Positions 1 through 6,958 are shown, counted from the stretch's first letter. The stretch is 12,319 nucleotides of DNA from Actinomycetes bacterium (GCA_023425905.1 JAFABT010000056.1:1-12319), one strand, 5' to 3'. The notes: generated by a model from the letters alone, not told the origin. Made by a program: numbers and translations.

Positions 1-18
1 CGCCGCATGCACGGACGC

Positions 19-52
19 GGGCCCGCCCCATGCCGAAGCATGGGGCGGGCCC
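19..52 (-). terminator. rpsA intrinsic terminator with UUCG tetraloop
   Basis: The arms at 19..33 and 38..52 are perfect 15-base reverse complements (GGGCCCGCCCCATGC pairing with GCATGGGGCGGGCCC). The four-base loop reads TTCG on the minus strand and is closed by a C-G pair, which is the classic extra-stable cUUCGg tetraloop. It lies 42 nt past the rpsA stop codon. No T-run follows on the minus strand, as is common for GC-rich actinobacterial terminators. The same stem would also form on plus-strand RNA, but with a CGAA loop. Confidence 0.85.
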
Positions 53-94
53 TCGTCGAGTCGCTACGCCGTCCGGACGAGCCGGGCGAGTCGA

Positions 95-1579
95 TCAGGC
101 GCCGGTGAGCTTCTCACGGAGTGCCGCGAGAGCCTCGTCCGAGGCGAGGGTGCCGGTTCCGGCAGCCTCCTCGGCCGGGGCGGAGGAGTACGAGGACGCC
201 GGTGCGGCGGACGAACCGCCGCCCGTCGAGTCGCCCGCAGCAGCGTCGGCGTCGGCCTTGATGGCCTCTGCGACCTGCTTGCGGTGCGCCTCCCAGCGCT
301 CGTGCGCCTTGGCGTACTGCGCCTCCCACACCTCACGCTGCGCCTCGAAGCCCTCGAGCCACTCGTTCGTCGCCGGGTCGAAGCCCTCGGGGTAGGTGTA
401 GTTGCCCTGCTCGTCGTAGTCCGCCGCCATGCCGTACAGCGCGGGGTCGAACTCGTCGGAGGCCGGGTCCACGCCCTCGTTCGCCTGCTTGAGCGAGAGC
501 GAGATGCGGCGACGCTCGAGGTCGATGTCGATGACCTTGACGAACGCGTCGTCGCCGACCTGGACGACCTGCTCCGGGATCTCGACGTGACGCACGGCGA
601 GCTCAGAGATGTGCACGAGGCCCTCGATGCCGTCCTCGACGCGCACGAACGCGCCGAACGGGACGAGCTTGGTGACCTTGCCGGGAACGACCTGCCCGAT
701 CGCGTGCGTGCGGGCGAAGGCCTGCCACGGGTCCTCCTGCGTCGCCTTGAGCGACAGCGAGACGCGCTCGCGGTCGAAGTCGACGTCGAGCACCTCGACG
801 GAGACCTCCTGGCCGACCTCGACGACCTCGGACGGGTGGTCGATGTGCTTCCAGGACAGCTCGGAGACGTGGACGAGACCGTCGACGCCGCCGAGGTCGA
901 CGAACGCACCGAAGTTGACGATCGAGGACACGACACCGGGACGGACCTGACCCTTGGCGAGCGTCTGCAGGAAGGTCGAGCGAACCTCCGACTGCGTCTG
1001 CTCGAGCCACGCACGACGCGACAGGACGACGTTGTTGCGGTTCTTGTCGAGCTCGATGATCTTCGCCTCGATCTCCTTGCCGACGTACGGCTGGAGGTCG
1101 CGGACGCGACGCATCTCGACGAGCGAGGCGGGGAGGAAGCCACGGAGACCGATGTCGAGGATGAGGCCGCCCTTGACGACCTCGATGACGGTGCCGGTGA
1201 CGACGCCGTCCTCTTCCTTGATCTTCTCGATCGTGCCCCAGGCACGCTCGTACTGGGCGCGCTTCTTCGACAGGATGAGGCGCCCCTCCTTGTCCTCCTT
1301 CTGGAGGACGAGGGCCTCGACGGCGTCGCCGACCTTGACGACCTCACCGGGGTCGACGTCGTGCTTGATCGACAGCTCGCGGGAGGGGATGACGCCTTCG
1401 GTCTTGTAACCGATGTCGAGCAGGACCTCGTCGCGGTCGACCTTGACGATGGTGCCCTCGACGATGTCGCCGTCGTTGAAGTACTTGATGGTCGCGTCGA
1501 CCGCGGCGAGGAAGTCCTCCGCCGTGCCGATGTCGTTGATCGCGACCTGCGTGACCGCCTTCGCGGTAGAGATGCTCAT
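95..1579 (-). CDS. rpsA: 30S ribosomal protein S1
   Basis: The gene encodes 494 residues. Ribosomal protein S1 binds mRNA on the small ribosomal subunit and helps place it for initiation. Four S1 (OB-fold) repeats are visible at about 36-105, 123-190, 208-278 and 293-365. The last two carry the best RNA-binding signatures (NFGAFVDL followed by GLVHVSEL; PFGAFVRV followed by GLVHISEL). After them comes an actinobacterial-type tail: an aromatic and acidic stretch (366-446), a Ser/Ala/Gly-rich linker (about 448-478) and an end near ASDEALAALREKLTGA like that of mycobacterial RpsA. E. coli S1 has six repeats, so the shorter form is normal here. I chose the ATG at 1577..1579 because family homology starts there and GGAG (complement of 1591..1594) precedes it by 11 nt; the in-frame upstream extension looks non-coding. 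The gene appears monocistronic, with its own promoter and terminator. Confidence 0.97.
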   Translation of the reverse strand: MSISTAKAVTQVAINDIGTAEDFLAAVDATIKYFNDGDIVEGTIVKVDRDEVLLDIGYKTEGVIPSRELSIKHDVDPGEVVKVGDAVEALVLQKEDKEGRLILSKKRAQYERAWGTIEKIKEEDGVVTGTVIEVVKGGLILDIGLRGFLPASLVEMRRVRDLQPYVGKEIEAKIIELDKNRNNVVLSRRAWLEQTQSEVRSTFLQTLAKGQVRPGVVSSIVNFGAFVDLGGVDGLVHVSELSWKHIDHPSEVVEVGQEVSVEVLDVDFDRERVSLSLKATQEDPWQAFARTHAIGQVVPGKVTKLVPFGAFVRVEDGIEGLVHISELAVRHVEIPEQVVQVGDDAFVKVIDIDLERRRISLSLKQANEGVDPASDEFDPALYGMAADYDEQGNYTYPEGFDPATNEWLEGFEAQREVWEAQYAKAHERWEAHRKQVAEAIKADADAAAGDSTGGGSSAAPASSYSSAPAEEAAGTGTLASDEALAALREKLTGA

Positions 1580-1736
1580 GTAGGGGTGGACTCCGTTGCG
1601 GACAGGAAGTAGTACGGACAGGGTTGTGTGGCTGGTGTGCGACGTCGTGCACCGCTCACGGCGCATGGGTGCATCGCGGTCGGTACGTCAGAGGCTCGCA
1701 TGCCGAGGCATGCCAAAACACGCCGAGCCATCGTTC
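1580..1736 (-). promoter_or_regulatory. long rpsA 5' leader with a near-palindromic repeat
   Basis: If transcription starts just below the -10 at 1737..1742, the rpsA mRNA has an untranslated leader of about 150 nt. It holds GCATGCC (1698..1704), the dinucleotide GA, and GGCATGC (1707..1713), which is an inverted repeat. The unit GCATGCC is also repeated directly at 1708..1714. The remainder has no recognisable gene. S1 represses its own translation in E. coli, so a regulatory leader is conceivable, but here that is inference only. Confidence 0.4.
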
Positions 1737-1766
1737 ATGCTATCGGCTGTGCCAAGTGTCGGTCAA
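1737..1766 (-). promoter_or_regulatory. rpsA promoter (-35 TTGACC, -10 TAGCAT)
   Basis: Read on the minus strand, TTGACC (complement of 1761..1766) and TAGCAT (complement of 1737..1742) are separated by 18 bp. Both hexamers are close to the housekeeping sigma consensus, and the -35 lies right behind the pfk terminator hairpin. This is the best-looking promoter in the window and fits a strongly expressed ribosomal protein gene. Confidence 0.65.
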
Positions 1767-1772
1767 AGCGGC

Positions 1773-1812
1773 AGCACGCACGGACGCAGAGCCGTCTGCG
1801 TCCGTGCGTGCT
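1773..1812 (-). terminator. pfk intrinsic terminator, 18-bp perfect stem
   Basis: Bases 1773..1790 and 1795..1812 are perfect 18-base reverse complements around a four-base loop (CGGC on the minus strand). The hairpin begins 11 nt past the phosphofructokinase stop codon. A short TTT follows on the minus strand after the stem. It separates pfk transcription from the rpsA promoter immediately downstream. Confidence 0.85.
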
Positions 1813-1823
1813 CGTGCGTGACG

Positions 1824-2849
1824 TCAGGCGAGCTGGTTCGCGACCCGCAGCAGTTCCGTCGGGACGTGCTTGACCTTCCCGGCGATCTCCTGAAGCGGCA
1901 CGAGGCAGATCTCCTCGCCGCGCAACGCCGTCATGACGTCGCTCTTGCCTGCCGAGATCGCGTCCACCGCGGCGACACCGAAGCGCGAGCCGAGGATGCG
2001 GTCCGTCGGCGTCGGCGTCCCGCCGCGCTGCACGTGACCGAGAACCGTCACCCGCGTGTCGAAGCCCGTCCGCGCGGCGATCTCGTTCGCGACGCGCTCG
2101 CCGATCGCTCCGGCGACGATCTCGCCGTACTTGCCGACGGGCGCGGTCCACTCGAAGTCAGTGTCGGCAGCCGGCTGTGCACCCTCCGCGACGACGACGA
2201 TCGAGAAGTTGGCGTGGGCGCGGTGACGGTGCTTGAGGAACTTCGCGATCTTGTTCATGTCGAACGGCTCCTCGGGCGCGAGGACGAGCTCGGCCCCGCC
2301 CGCGATCCCGGCGTTCACAGCGATCCATCCGGCGCTGCGCCCCATGACCTCGACGACCATGACGCGGTTGTGGCTCTCCGCCGTGGTGTGGATGCGGTCG
2401 ATCGCCTCGGTCGCGATGTTCACCGCGGTGTGGAAGCCGATCGACAGGTCCGTGCCCTCGACGTCGTTGTCGATCGTCTTGGGGATCGCGACGATCTTCA
2501 CGCCTTGCGCCGCGATCTTCGAGGCCGCGTTGAGGGTGCCGTCGCCACCGATGCAGATGAGCGCCTCGATCCGCTCCGCCTCGAGCGTCGCCATGACCGC
2601 GTCGAGGCCGCCGTCGGACGCGTGCGGGTGGAACCGCGCGGTGCCGAGGAGCGTGCCGCCCTGGGAGAGCACGTTACGGATCTGCGGGCGGCCGAGCGGG
2701 AACACGTCCCCGTCGACGACGCCGCGCCACCCGTTGCGGAACCCGATGATCGAGTGCCCGTAGTCCCCCTCGCCATGCTTGACGACGGCGCGGATCGCGG
2801 CGTTGAGACCGGGGCAGTCGCCGCCACCGGTGAGCAGTCCGATACGCAC
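1824..2849 (-). CDS. pfkA: 6-phosphofructokinase, probably ATP-dependent
   Basis: The gene encodes 341 residues. The enzyme phosphorylates fructose 6-phosphate to fructose 1,6-bisphosphate in cytosolic glycolysis. Visible PfkA-family motifs are GGGDCPGLN (8-16), GGDGT (101-105), PKTIDND (123-129, with catalytic Asp127), VMGRSAGW (168-175), EGAQP (222-226) and LGHVQRGG (270-277). Numbering coincides with E. coli PfkA through the diagnostic sites: Gly104 is the residue of ATP users (PPi users have Asp), while Lys124 is typical of the PPi-type and actinobacterial clade (E. coli has Gly). That Gly104/Lys124 combination matches actinobacterial ATP-dependent enzymes, so I favour ATP as donor. The start is GTG at 2847..2849, preceded 6 nt away by GAGGAGAA. 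The gene is divergent from a methyltransferase gene and looks monocistronic. Confidence 0.93.
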   Translation of the reverse strand: MRIGLLTGGGDCPGLNAAIRAVVKHGEGDYGHSIIGFRNGWRGVVDGDVFPLGRPQIRNVLSQGGTLLGTARFHPHASDGGLDAVMATLEAERIEALICIGGDGTLNAASKIAAQGVKIVAIPKTIDNDVEGTDLSIGFHTAVNIATEAIDRIHTTAESHNRVMVVEVMGRSAGWIAVNAGIAGGAELVLAPEEPFDMNKIAKFLKHRHRAHANFSIVVVAEGAQPAADTDFEWTAPVGKYGEIVAGAIGERVANEIAARTGFDTRVTVLGHVQRGGTPTPTDRILGSRFGVAAVDAISAGKSDVMTALRGEEICLVPLQEIAGKVKHVPTELLRVANQLA

Positions 2850-2855
2850 GCTGAG

Positions 2856-2863
2856 TTCTCCTC
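2856..2863 (-). promoter_or_regulatory. ribosome binding site of pfkA
   Basis: The minus strand reads GAGGAGAA six bases before the GTG at 2847..2849. It supports that GTG rather than the ATG at 2863..2865, which opens a different frame. Confidence 0.8.
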
Positions 2864-2977
2864 ATGAGCTAGGGGGTGCCGGTCGAGCGTCCTCACCCGC
2901 CGGAGGTCACAGGTTATCGCGACGCGGGCCTGCGCAGGTCGGCACCTAGGTCCCAGCGGGTCGGCCACAATGGCTCG
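2864..2977. promoter_or_regulatory. divergent pfkA/methyltransferase control region with two palindromes
   Basis: The roughly 115 bp between the pfk ribosome binding site and the methyltransferase start hold two perfect palindromes five bases apart: CCTGCGCAGG (2929..2938) and ACCTAGGT (2944..2951). A minus-strand GATAAC (complement of 2914..2919) could be a weak -10 for pfk, but no good -35 accompanies it. The palindromes could be operators for either gene; their role is unknown. Confidence 0.3.
2966..2971 (+). promoter_or_regulatory. possible -10 for a leaderless methyltransferase mRNA
   Basis: CACAAT lies exactly six bases before the ATG at 2978, and no Shine-Dalgarno sequence precedes that ATG. 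This spacing would put the first transcribed base at the A of the start codon. There is no clear -35 hexamer, so support is limited. Confidence 0.4.
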
Positions 2978-3799
2978 ATGACCGATCTGCCGCTCGACGA
3001 CGCGGGCTACCGTGACCTCCCGCCCGGCGGCGACCGTGAGTCCGGGCGCAGATGGTGGGACGCGGAGGCGGCCGACTACATCGCCGAGCACGGCGACTTC
3101 CTCGGCGACGCCGACCTCTGCTGGGGTCCTGAAGGCGTGCGAGAGTCCGACCTCGGGCTCCTCGGTCCGCTCACGGGGCGCGACGTGCTCGAGATCGGTG
3201 CCGGGGCAGCACAGGGCGCACGCTGGGCGGCTGGGCAGGGAGCCCGCGTCGTCGCGAGCGACCTCTCCGCGGGCATGCTGCGACAAGCGCGGGAGATCGA
3301 CGCCCGGCGTCACGCAGCCTCGGGAGCCCGTCCCGTCCCCCTCGTCCAGGCAGACGCGCGACGGCTGCCGTTCGCCGACCGTCGCTTCGACATCGTCTTC
3401 ACGTCGTACGGGGCGGTGCCTTTCGTCTCTGACGCGGCGCTCATCCATGCCGAGGTCGCACGGCTGCTGCGCCCCGGGGGCCGCTGGGTGTTCTCCGTGA
3501 CGCATCCCGTGCGGTGGGCCTTCCCGGACGACCCGAGCGAGCACGGCCTCCGGGCGACACGCTCGTACTTCGACCGCCGCCCCTACGTCGAGACGACGAC
3601 GGACGGGACCGTGCGGTACGCCGAGCACCACCGGACCGTCGGAGATCACGTGCGCGAGGTCGTCGGCGCCGGCCTCGTCGTCACCGATCTCGTCGAGCCG
3701 GAGTGGCCCGAGTCGACGACGGCGACATGGGGAGGGTGGAGCCCGCTCCGCGGAGCGGTGCTGCCCGGCACTCTCATCGTCGTCGCGCGAGCCCCCTGA
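2978..3799 (+). CDS. class I SAM-dependent methyltransferase
   Basis: The gene encodes 273 residues. It is a predicted cytosolic enzyme that moves a methyl group from S-adenosylmethionine to an unknown acceptor. The Rossmann-fold signature is clear: motif I VLEIGAGAAQG (70-80) for SAM, acidic Asp95 at the end of strand 2 (VVASDLS), then QADARRLPF (124-132), FDIVFTSYGAVPF (137-149) and LLRPGGRW (163-170). The first ~65 residues (Trp-Trp at 26-27, EHGDFLG) and the C-terminal ~90 residues should cover the active site and set substrate choice. Several small-molecule methyltransferases look like this, so the substrate cannot be named. The ATG at 2978 is preferred over an upstream in-frame GTG at 2876 because homology-like sequence begins there. 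The gene converges on polA with only 9 nt between stop codons. Confidence 0.88.
   Translation: MTDLPLDDAGYRDLPPGGDRESGRRWWDAEAADYIAEHGDFLGDADLCWGPEGVRESDLGLLGPLTGRDVLEIGAGAAQGARWAAGQGARVVASDLSAGMLRQAREIDARRHAASGARPVPLVQADARRLPFADRRFDIVFTSYGAVPFVSDAALIHAEVARLLRPGGRWVFSVTHPVRWAFPDDPSEHGLRATRSYFDRRPYVETTTDGTVRYAEHHRTVGDHVREVVGAGLVVTDLVEPEWPESTTATWGGWSPLRGAVLPGTLIVVARAP
3743..3758. repeat. 16-bp perfect palindrome near the methyltransferase 3' end
   Basis: CCGCTCCG followed by CGGAGCGG is a perfect palindrome within the coding sequence, about 40 bp before the methyltransferase stop and 50 bp beyond the polA stop. As there is almost no space between these convergent genes, it may help terminate polA transcription. 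It has no loop, so a real RNA hairpin would have to open its centre. Confidence 0.35.
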
Positions 3800-3808
3800 C
3801 GCCAGCGC

Positions 3809-6487
3809 CTAGTGGCCGGCGTCGTGCCAGGTGCCACCCGAGCCCACCGACACGTCGAGCGGCACGGAGAGGACGGCCGCACCACCCATCTGCTCGCGAA
3901 GGATCTGCTCGACCTCGTCCCGCTCCCCCGCCGCGACCTCGACGACGAGCTCGTCGTGCACCTGGAGGATCATGCGGGAGCCGAGGCCTCGTGAGCGCAG
4001 CTGCGCGTCGACACCGAGCATCGCGACCTTGATGAGATCGGCGGCGGAACCCTGGATCGGCGCGTTGAGAGCGATCCGTTCCGCAAGCTCCCGGCGCTGG
4101 CGCTGATCACTCGTGAGGTCCGGCAGGTAGCGGCGGCGGCCGAGGATCGTCGCGGTGTAGCCGACGGCCCTCGCCTCGTCGACCACCCGCCGGAGGTAGT
4201 CCCGGACCCCGCCGAACCGCGAGAAGTAGTCGTCCTGCAGCCGCTGGGCCTCGGCCATGTCGATGCCGAGCTGCTTGGACAGCCCGAAGGTGCTCAGTCC
4301 ATAGGCCAGCCCGTAGGACATCACCTTGATCTTCGAGCGCATCGCAGGGGTGACGTCCTGCGGATCGACCTCGAAGACGCGTGAGCCGACGTACCGGTGG
4401 AGGTCCTCACCCGAGCGGAACGCCTCGACGAGCCCGGTGTCGCCCGACAGGTGCGCCATGATGCGCATCTCGATCTGGGAGTAGTCGGCCGTGACGAGCG
4501 TCTCGTACCCCGCGCCGACGACGAAGGCGCGCCGGATGCGCCGCCCCTCCTCCGTCCGGATCGGGATGTTCTGGAGGTTGGGATCCGTCGACGACAACCG
4601 GCCGGTCGCCGCGATGGTCTGCCGGAAGGTCGTGTGGACCCGGCCGTCGGGCGCGACCGCGCGCTGCAGCCCCTCGACCGTCTGGCGGAGCCTGATCGCG
4701 TCGCGGTGCGCGAGCAGGTGCTGCAGGAACGGGTGCTCCGTGCGCGCGTAGAGGTCGGCGAGCGCGGCCGCGTCGGTCGTGTAGCCGGTCTTGATCTTCT
4801 TGGTCCGCGGCATGTCGAGCTGGTCGAAGAGCACCTCCTGGAGCTGCTTGGGCGACCCGAGGTTCACCTCCCGACCGATCGAGGCGTACGCCTCCGCGGC
4901 GGCCTGCTCGACCTGCGCTCCGAAGCCTCGGTCGAGCTCAGCGAGGTAGTCGAGGTCGACCGCGAAGCCCGCGCGCTCCATCCCGCCGAGGACCTCGACG
5001 AGCGGGAGCTCGAGGTCGCGCAGCAACGACGTCGCGCCCCGGTCACCGAGCTCGCCCTCGAGCACGCCGGCGAGCGCGACGGTCGCCTCCGCACGACGAC
5101 CCGCCGCCGTCCCCTCGGCGTCGCCGTCGAGGTCGAACGCCCCCTGGTCGCCCGTGCCTGGCGTCTCACGCAGGTCGCGTCCGAGCGTGCGCTCGGCGAG
5201 CTCGACAAGGTCATAGGACCGCTGATCGGGGTGGCACAGGTACGACGCGAGCTCGGTGTCGATGACGACCCCCGCGAGGGACCACCCCCGGCTGCCGAGC
5301 TCGTGCCAGACGTCCTTCGCGCCGTGCACGAGCTTGGGGCAGGACGGATCCTCGAGCCAGCCGGCGAGCGCCGCGTCGTCCTGCGGGTCCAGCGCGGTGA
5401 GGTCGAGGCTCACGGCCGAGCCCGACTCGTCCGCGAGGGCGAGGCCCCACGCGTCCGGAGCCGAGGGAGTCGCCCTGCCACGGACGTCGATGCCGATCCG
5501 ACCCGCGCGGCGCGGCGCGAGCCACGACGCGACCTGACCGGCGCTGAGCGTCTCGACGTCGACGGTGTCGACCGTCGTCGAGCCCGCAGGACCGTCTGGG
5601 TCGGGCACGAGGGCGAAGAACCTGTCGCGCAACCCGCGGATCTCGAGCATGTCGAAGGTGCGGTGCATCGCCTCCCGGTCCCACGGCTGCACGCCAAGGT
5701 CGCCCGGAGCGAGCGGCAGCTCGAGGTCGGTGAGCAGGTGGTTGAGTCGACGGTTGAGCCGGACCGCCTCGATGTGCGCGCGCAGGCTCTCGCCCGCCTT
5801 GCCCGGGATCTCCGGTGCGCGGGAGAGGACGCCGTCGAGCCCGTCGTAGAGGCCGATCCACTTCGCCGCGGTCTTGGGGCCGACCCCGGGCACCCCAGGG
5901 AGGTTGTCGCTCGTCTCACCAACGAGTGCGGCGAGGTCCGGGTACCGCCCGGGAGCCACTCCGTACTTGTCCTCGACCGCCGTCGGCGTCATCCGCGCCA
6001 GCACGGAGACACCCTTGACGGGGTAGAGCACCGTGACCGAGTCCGTGACGAGCTGGAGAGTGTCCCGGTCACCGGAGCAGATGAGCACCTCCATGCCAGC
6101 CGCCGCAGCCTGCGTCGCCAGGGTCGCGAGGACGTCGTCCGCCTCGAAGCCCGGCTTCGACAGGTGCGGCACCCGGAGGGAGTCGAGCACCTCCTGGATC
6201 AGTGCCACCTGACCCTTGAACCCCTCCGGGGTCGCGTCGCGCGTGCCCTTGTACGACGGGAGCTGCTCGGTGCGGAACGTACCGCCCTCGAGGTCGAAGG
6301 CGACGGCGACGTGCGTCGGCTGCTCGTCACGAAGCAGGCTCGCGAGCATCGACGTGAAGCCATACACGGCGTTCGTCGGCTGGCCGGTGCTCGTGGCGAA
6401 CTTGTCCACCGGGAGCGCGAAGAACGCTCGGAACGCCATCGAGTGGCCGTCGACGAGAAGCAGGCGGGGTCGCGCGTTGTCGGTCAC
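3809..6487 (-). CDS. polA: DNA polymerase I
   Basis: The gene encodes 892 residues. PolA fills gaps in repair and removes RNA primers from Okazaki fragments. The N-terminal 5'-3' nuclease domain (about 8-290) shows LLVDGH (Asp13), VAFD (Asp65), FEADD, SGDRD (138-142), GETSDN (190-195) and a helix-hairpin-helix PGVPGVGPKTA. The middle 3'-5' exonuclease-like domain keeps one Asp (334) but has Arg336 where the second catalytic acid belongs (IDVRG), so proofreading is probably lost, as in mycobacteria. Polymerase motifs are A, DYSQIEMR (668-675); B, RSKIKVMSYGLAYG (717-730, Lys721); and C, QVHDEL (842-847). Tyr725 sits at the position of E. coli Phe762. I chose the GTG at 6485..6487, which gives an N-terminus MTDNARPRLLLVDGH and lies seven bases after a TAGGTT -10; the ATG at 6506..6508 would add seven residues. 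Confidence 0.95.
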   Translation of the reverse strand: MTDNARPRLLLVDGHSMAFRAFFALPVDKFATSTGQPTNAVYGFTSMLASLLRDEQPTHVAVAFDLEGGTFRTEQLPSYKGTRDATPEGFKGQVALIQEVLDSLRVPHLSKPGFEADDVLATLATQAAAAGMEVLICSGDRDTLQLVTDSVTVLYPVKGVSVLARMTPTAVEDKYGVAPGRYPDLAALVGETSDNLPGVPGVGPKTAAKWIGLYDGLDGVLSRAPEIPGKAGESLRAHIEAVRLNRRLNHLLTDLELPLAPGDLGVQPWDREAMHRTFDMLEIRGLRDRFFALVPDPDGPAGSTTVDTVDVETLSAGQVASWLAPRRAGRIGIDVRGRATPSAPDAWGLALADESGSAVSLDLTALDPQDDAALAGWLEDPSCPKLVHGAKDVWHELGSRGWSLAGVVIDTELASYLCHPDQRSYDLVELAERTLGRDLRETPGTGDQGAFDLDGDAEGTAAGRRAEATVALAGVLEGELGDRGATSLLRDLELPLVEVLGGMERAGFAVDLDYLAELDRGFGAQVEQAAAEAYASIGREVNLGSPKQLQEVLFDQLDMPRTKKIKTGYTTDAAALADLYARTEHPFLQHLLAHRDAIRLRQTVEGLQRAVAPDGRVHTTFRQTIAATGRLSSTDPNLQNIPIRTEEGRRIRRAFVVGAGYETLVTADYSQIEMRIMAHLSGDTGLVEAFRSGEDLHRYVGSRVFEVDPQDVTPAMRSKIKVMSYGLAYGLSTFGLSKQLGIDMAEAQRLQDDYFSRFGGVRDYLRRVVDEARAVGYTATILGRRRYLPDLTSDQRQRRELAERIALNAPIQGSAADLIKVAMLGVDAQLRSRGLGSRMILQVHDELVVEVAAGERDEVEQILREQMGGAAVLSVPLDVSVGSGGTWHDAGH

Positions 6488-6493
6488 ACCTGC

Positions 6494-6500
6494 CAACCTA
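6494..6500. promoter_or_regulatory. facing -10 elements for divergent leaderless polA and thioesterase genes
   Basis: On the minus strand TAGGTT (complement of 6495..6500) fits the TANNNT -10 pattern and lies seven bases before the polA GTG. On the plus strand CAACCT (6494..6499) lies seven bases before the thioesterase ATG. Neither start has a convincing Shine-Dalgarno sequence, so both mRNAs may be leaderless and share one AT-richer spot read in both directions. Recognisable -35 hexamers are absent on both sides. Confidence 0.4.
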
Positions 6501-6506
6501 TCGCCC

Positions 6507-6935
6507 ATGGCTGACACCCTCCCGCCCACCGGCCCCCTCGACCTCGAGGTCACCGGGACCCTCCTCGAACGCATGGGCATCGAGCTCAGCGAGGCCGACG
6601 CCGAGCACGCGATCGGGACGATGCCGGTCGCGGGCAACACCCAGCCGTACGGCCTTCTGCACGGTGGGGCGTCCGTCGTCCTCGCGGAGACGCTCGGCTC
6701 GATCGCCGCACAGCTGCACGCCGCACCGTCCGGACGAGCGGCGGTCGGCATCGAGGTGAGCGCGACCCATCACCGCGCGGTCCGTGCGGGGCTCGTCACG
6801 GGGGTCGCGCGCGCGCTCCACCTCGGTCGATCGACCGCAAGCTACGAGATCGTCGTGCACGACGACGCAGGCCGCCGACTGTGCACCGCTCGTCTCACGT
6901 GCATGCTCGTCGACAGGCCCCCGGCGGCGGGCTGA
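6507..6935 (+). CDS. hotdog-fold acyl-CoA thioesterase, MenI/EntH (PaaI-like) type
   Basis: The gene encodes 142 residues. This family hydrolyses aromatic or other acyl-CoA thioesters in the cytosol; its best-known member, E. coli MenI (YdiI), releases 1,4-dihydroxy-2-naphthoate in menaquinone synthesis. The core motif NTQPYGLLHGGASVVLAETLGS (44-65 region) matches that type, with Gln46, His52-Gly-Gly and Glu61 spaced like the catalytic residues of MenI. The second half (GIEVSATHHRAV, TASYEIVVHDDAGRRLCTARLTCML) gives the long strands of the single hotdog domain, and the length is usual for the family. Menaquinone synthesis is plausible in an actinomycete, but the substrate is not proven and generic phenylacetate-type or housekeeping thioesterases look similar. 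The ATG overlaps, on the opposite strand, an alternative polA ATG within the palindrome CATG. No Shine-Dalgarno sequence is seen. Confidence 0.88.
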   Translation: MADTLPPTGPLDLEVTGTLLERMGIELSEADAEHAIGTMPVAGNTQPYGLLHGGASVVLAETLGSIAAQLHAAPSGRAAVGIEVSATHHRAVRAGLVTGVARALHLGRSTASYEIVVHDDAGRRLCTARLTCMLVDRPPAAG

Positions 6936-6958
6936 CCCTCGCCAGGGACGGCGCGGGT

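Noticed and set aside
284..1612. Long open plus-strand frame opposite rpsA (442 codons)
   Set aside because: Its translation is low-complexity Asp/Arg/Leu/Val repeats that mirror the S1 codons; rpsA on the minus strand is certain, and high GC keeps opposite frames open.
1596..2867. Open plus-strand frame opposite pfkA extending over the rpsA leader
   Set aside because: No family resemblance; it crosses the pfk terminator, the rpsA promoter and the pfk coding region.
4397..6514. Open plus-strand frame of 705 codons opposite polA
   Set aside because: The translation is Arg/Glu/Val-rich without domains and lies wholly antisense to a clear polA with all polymerase motifs.
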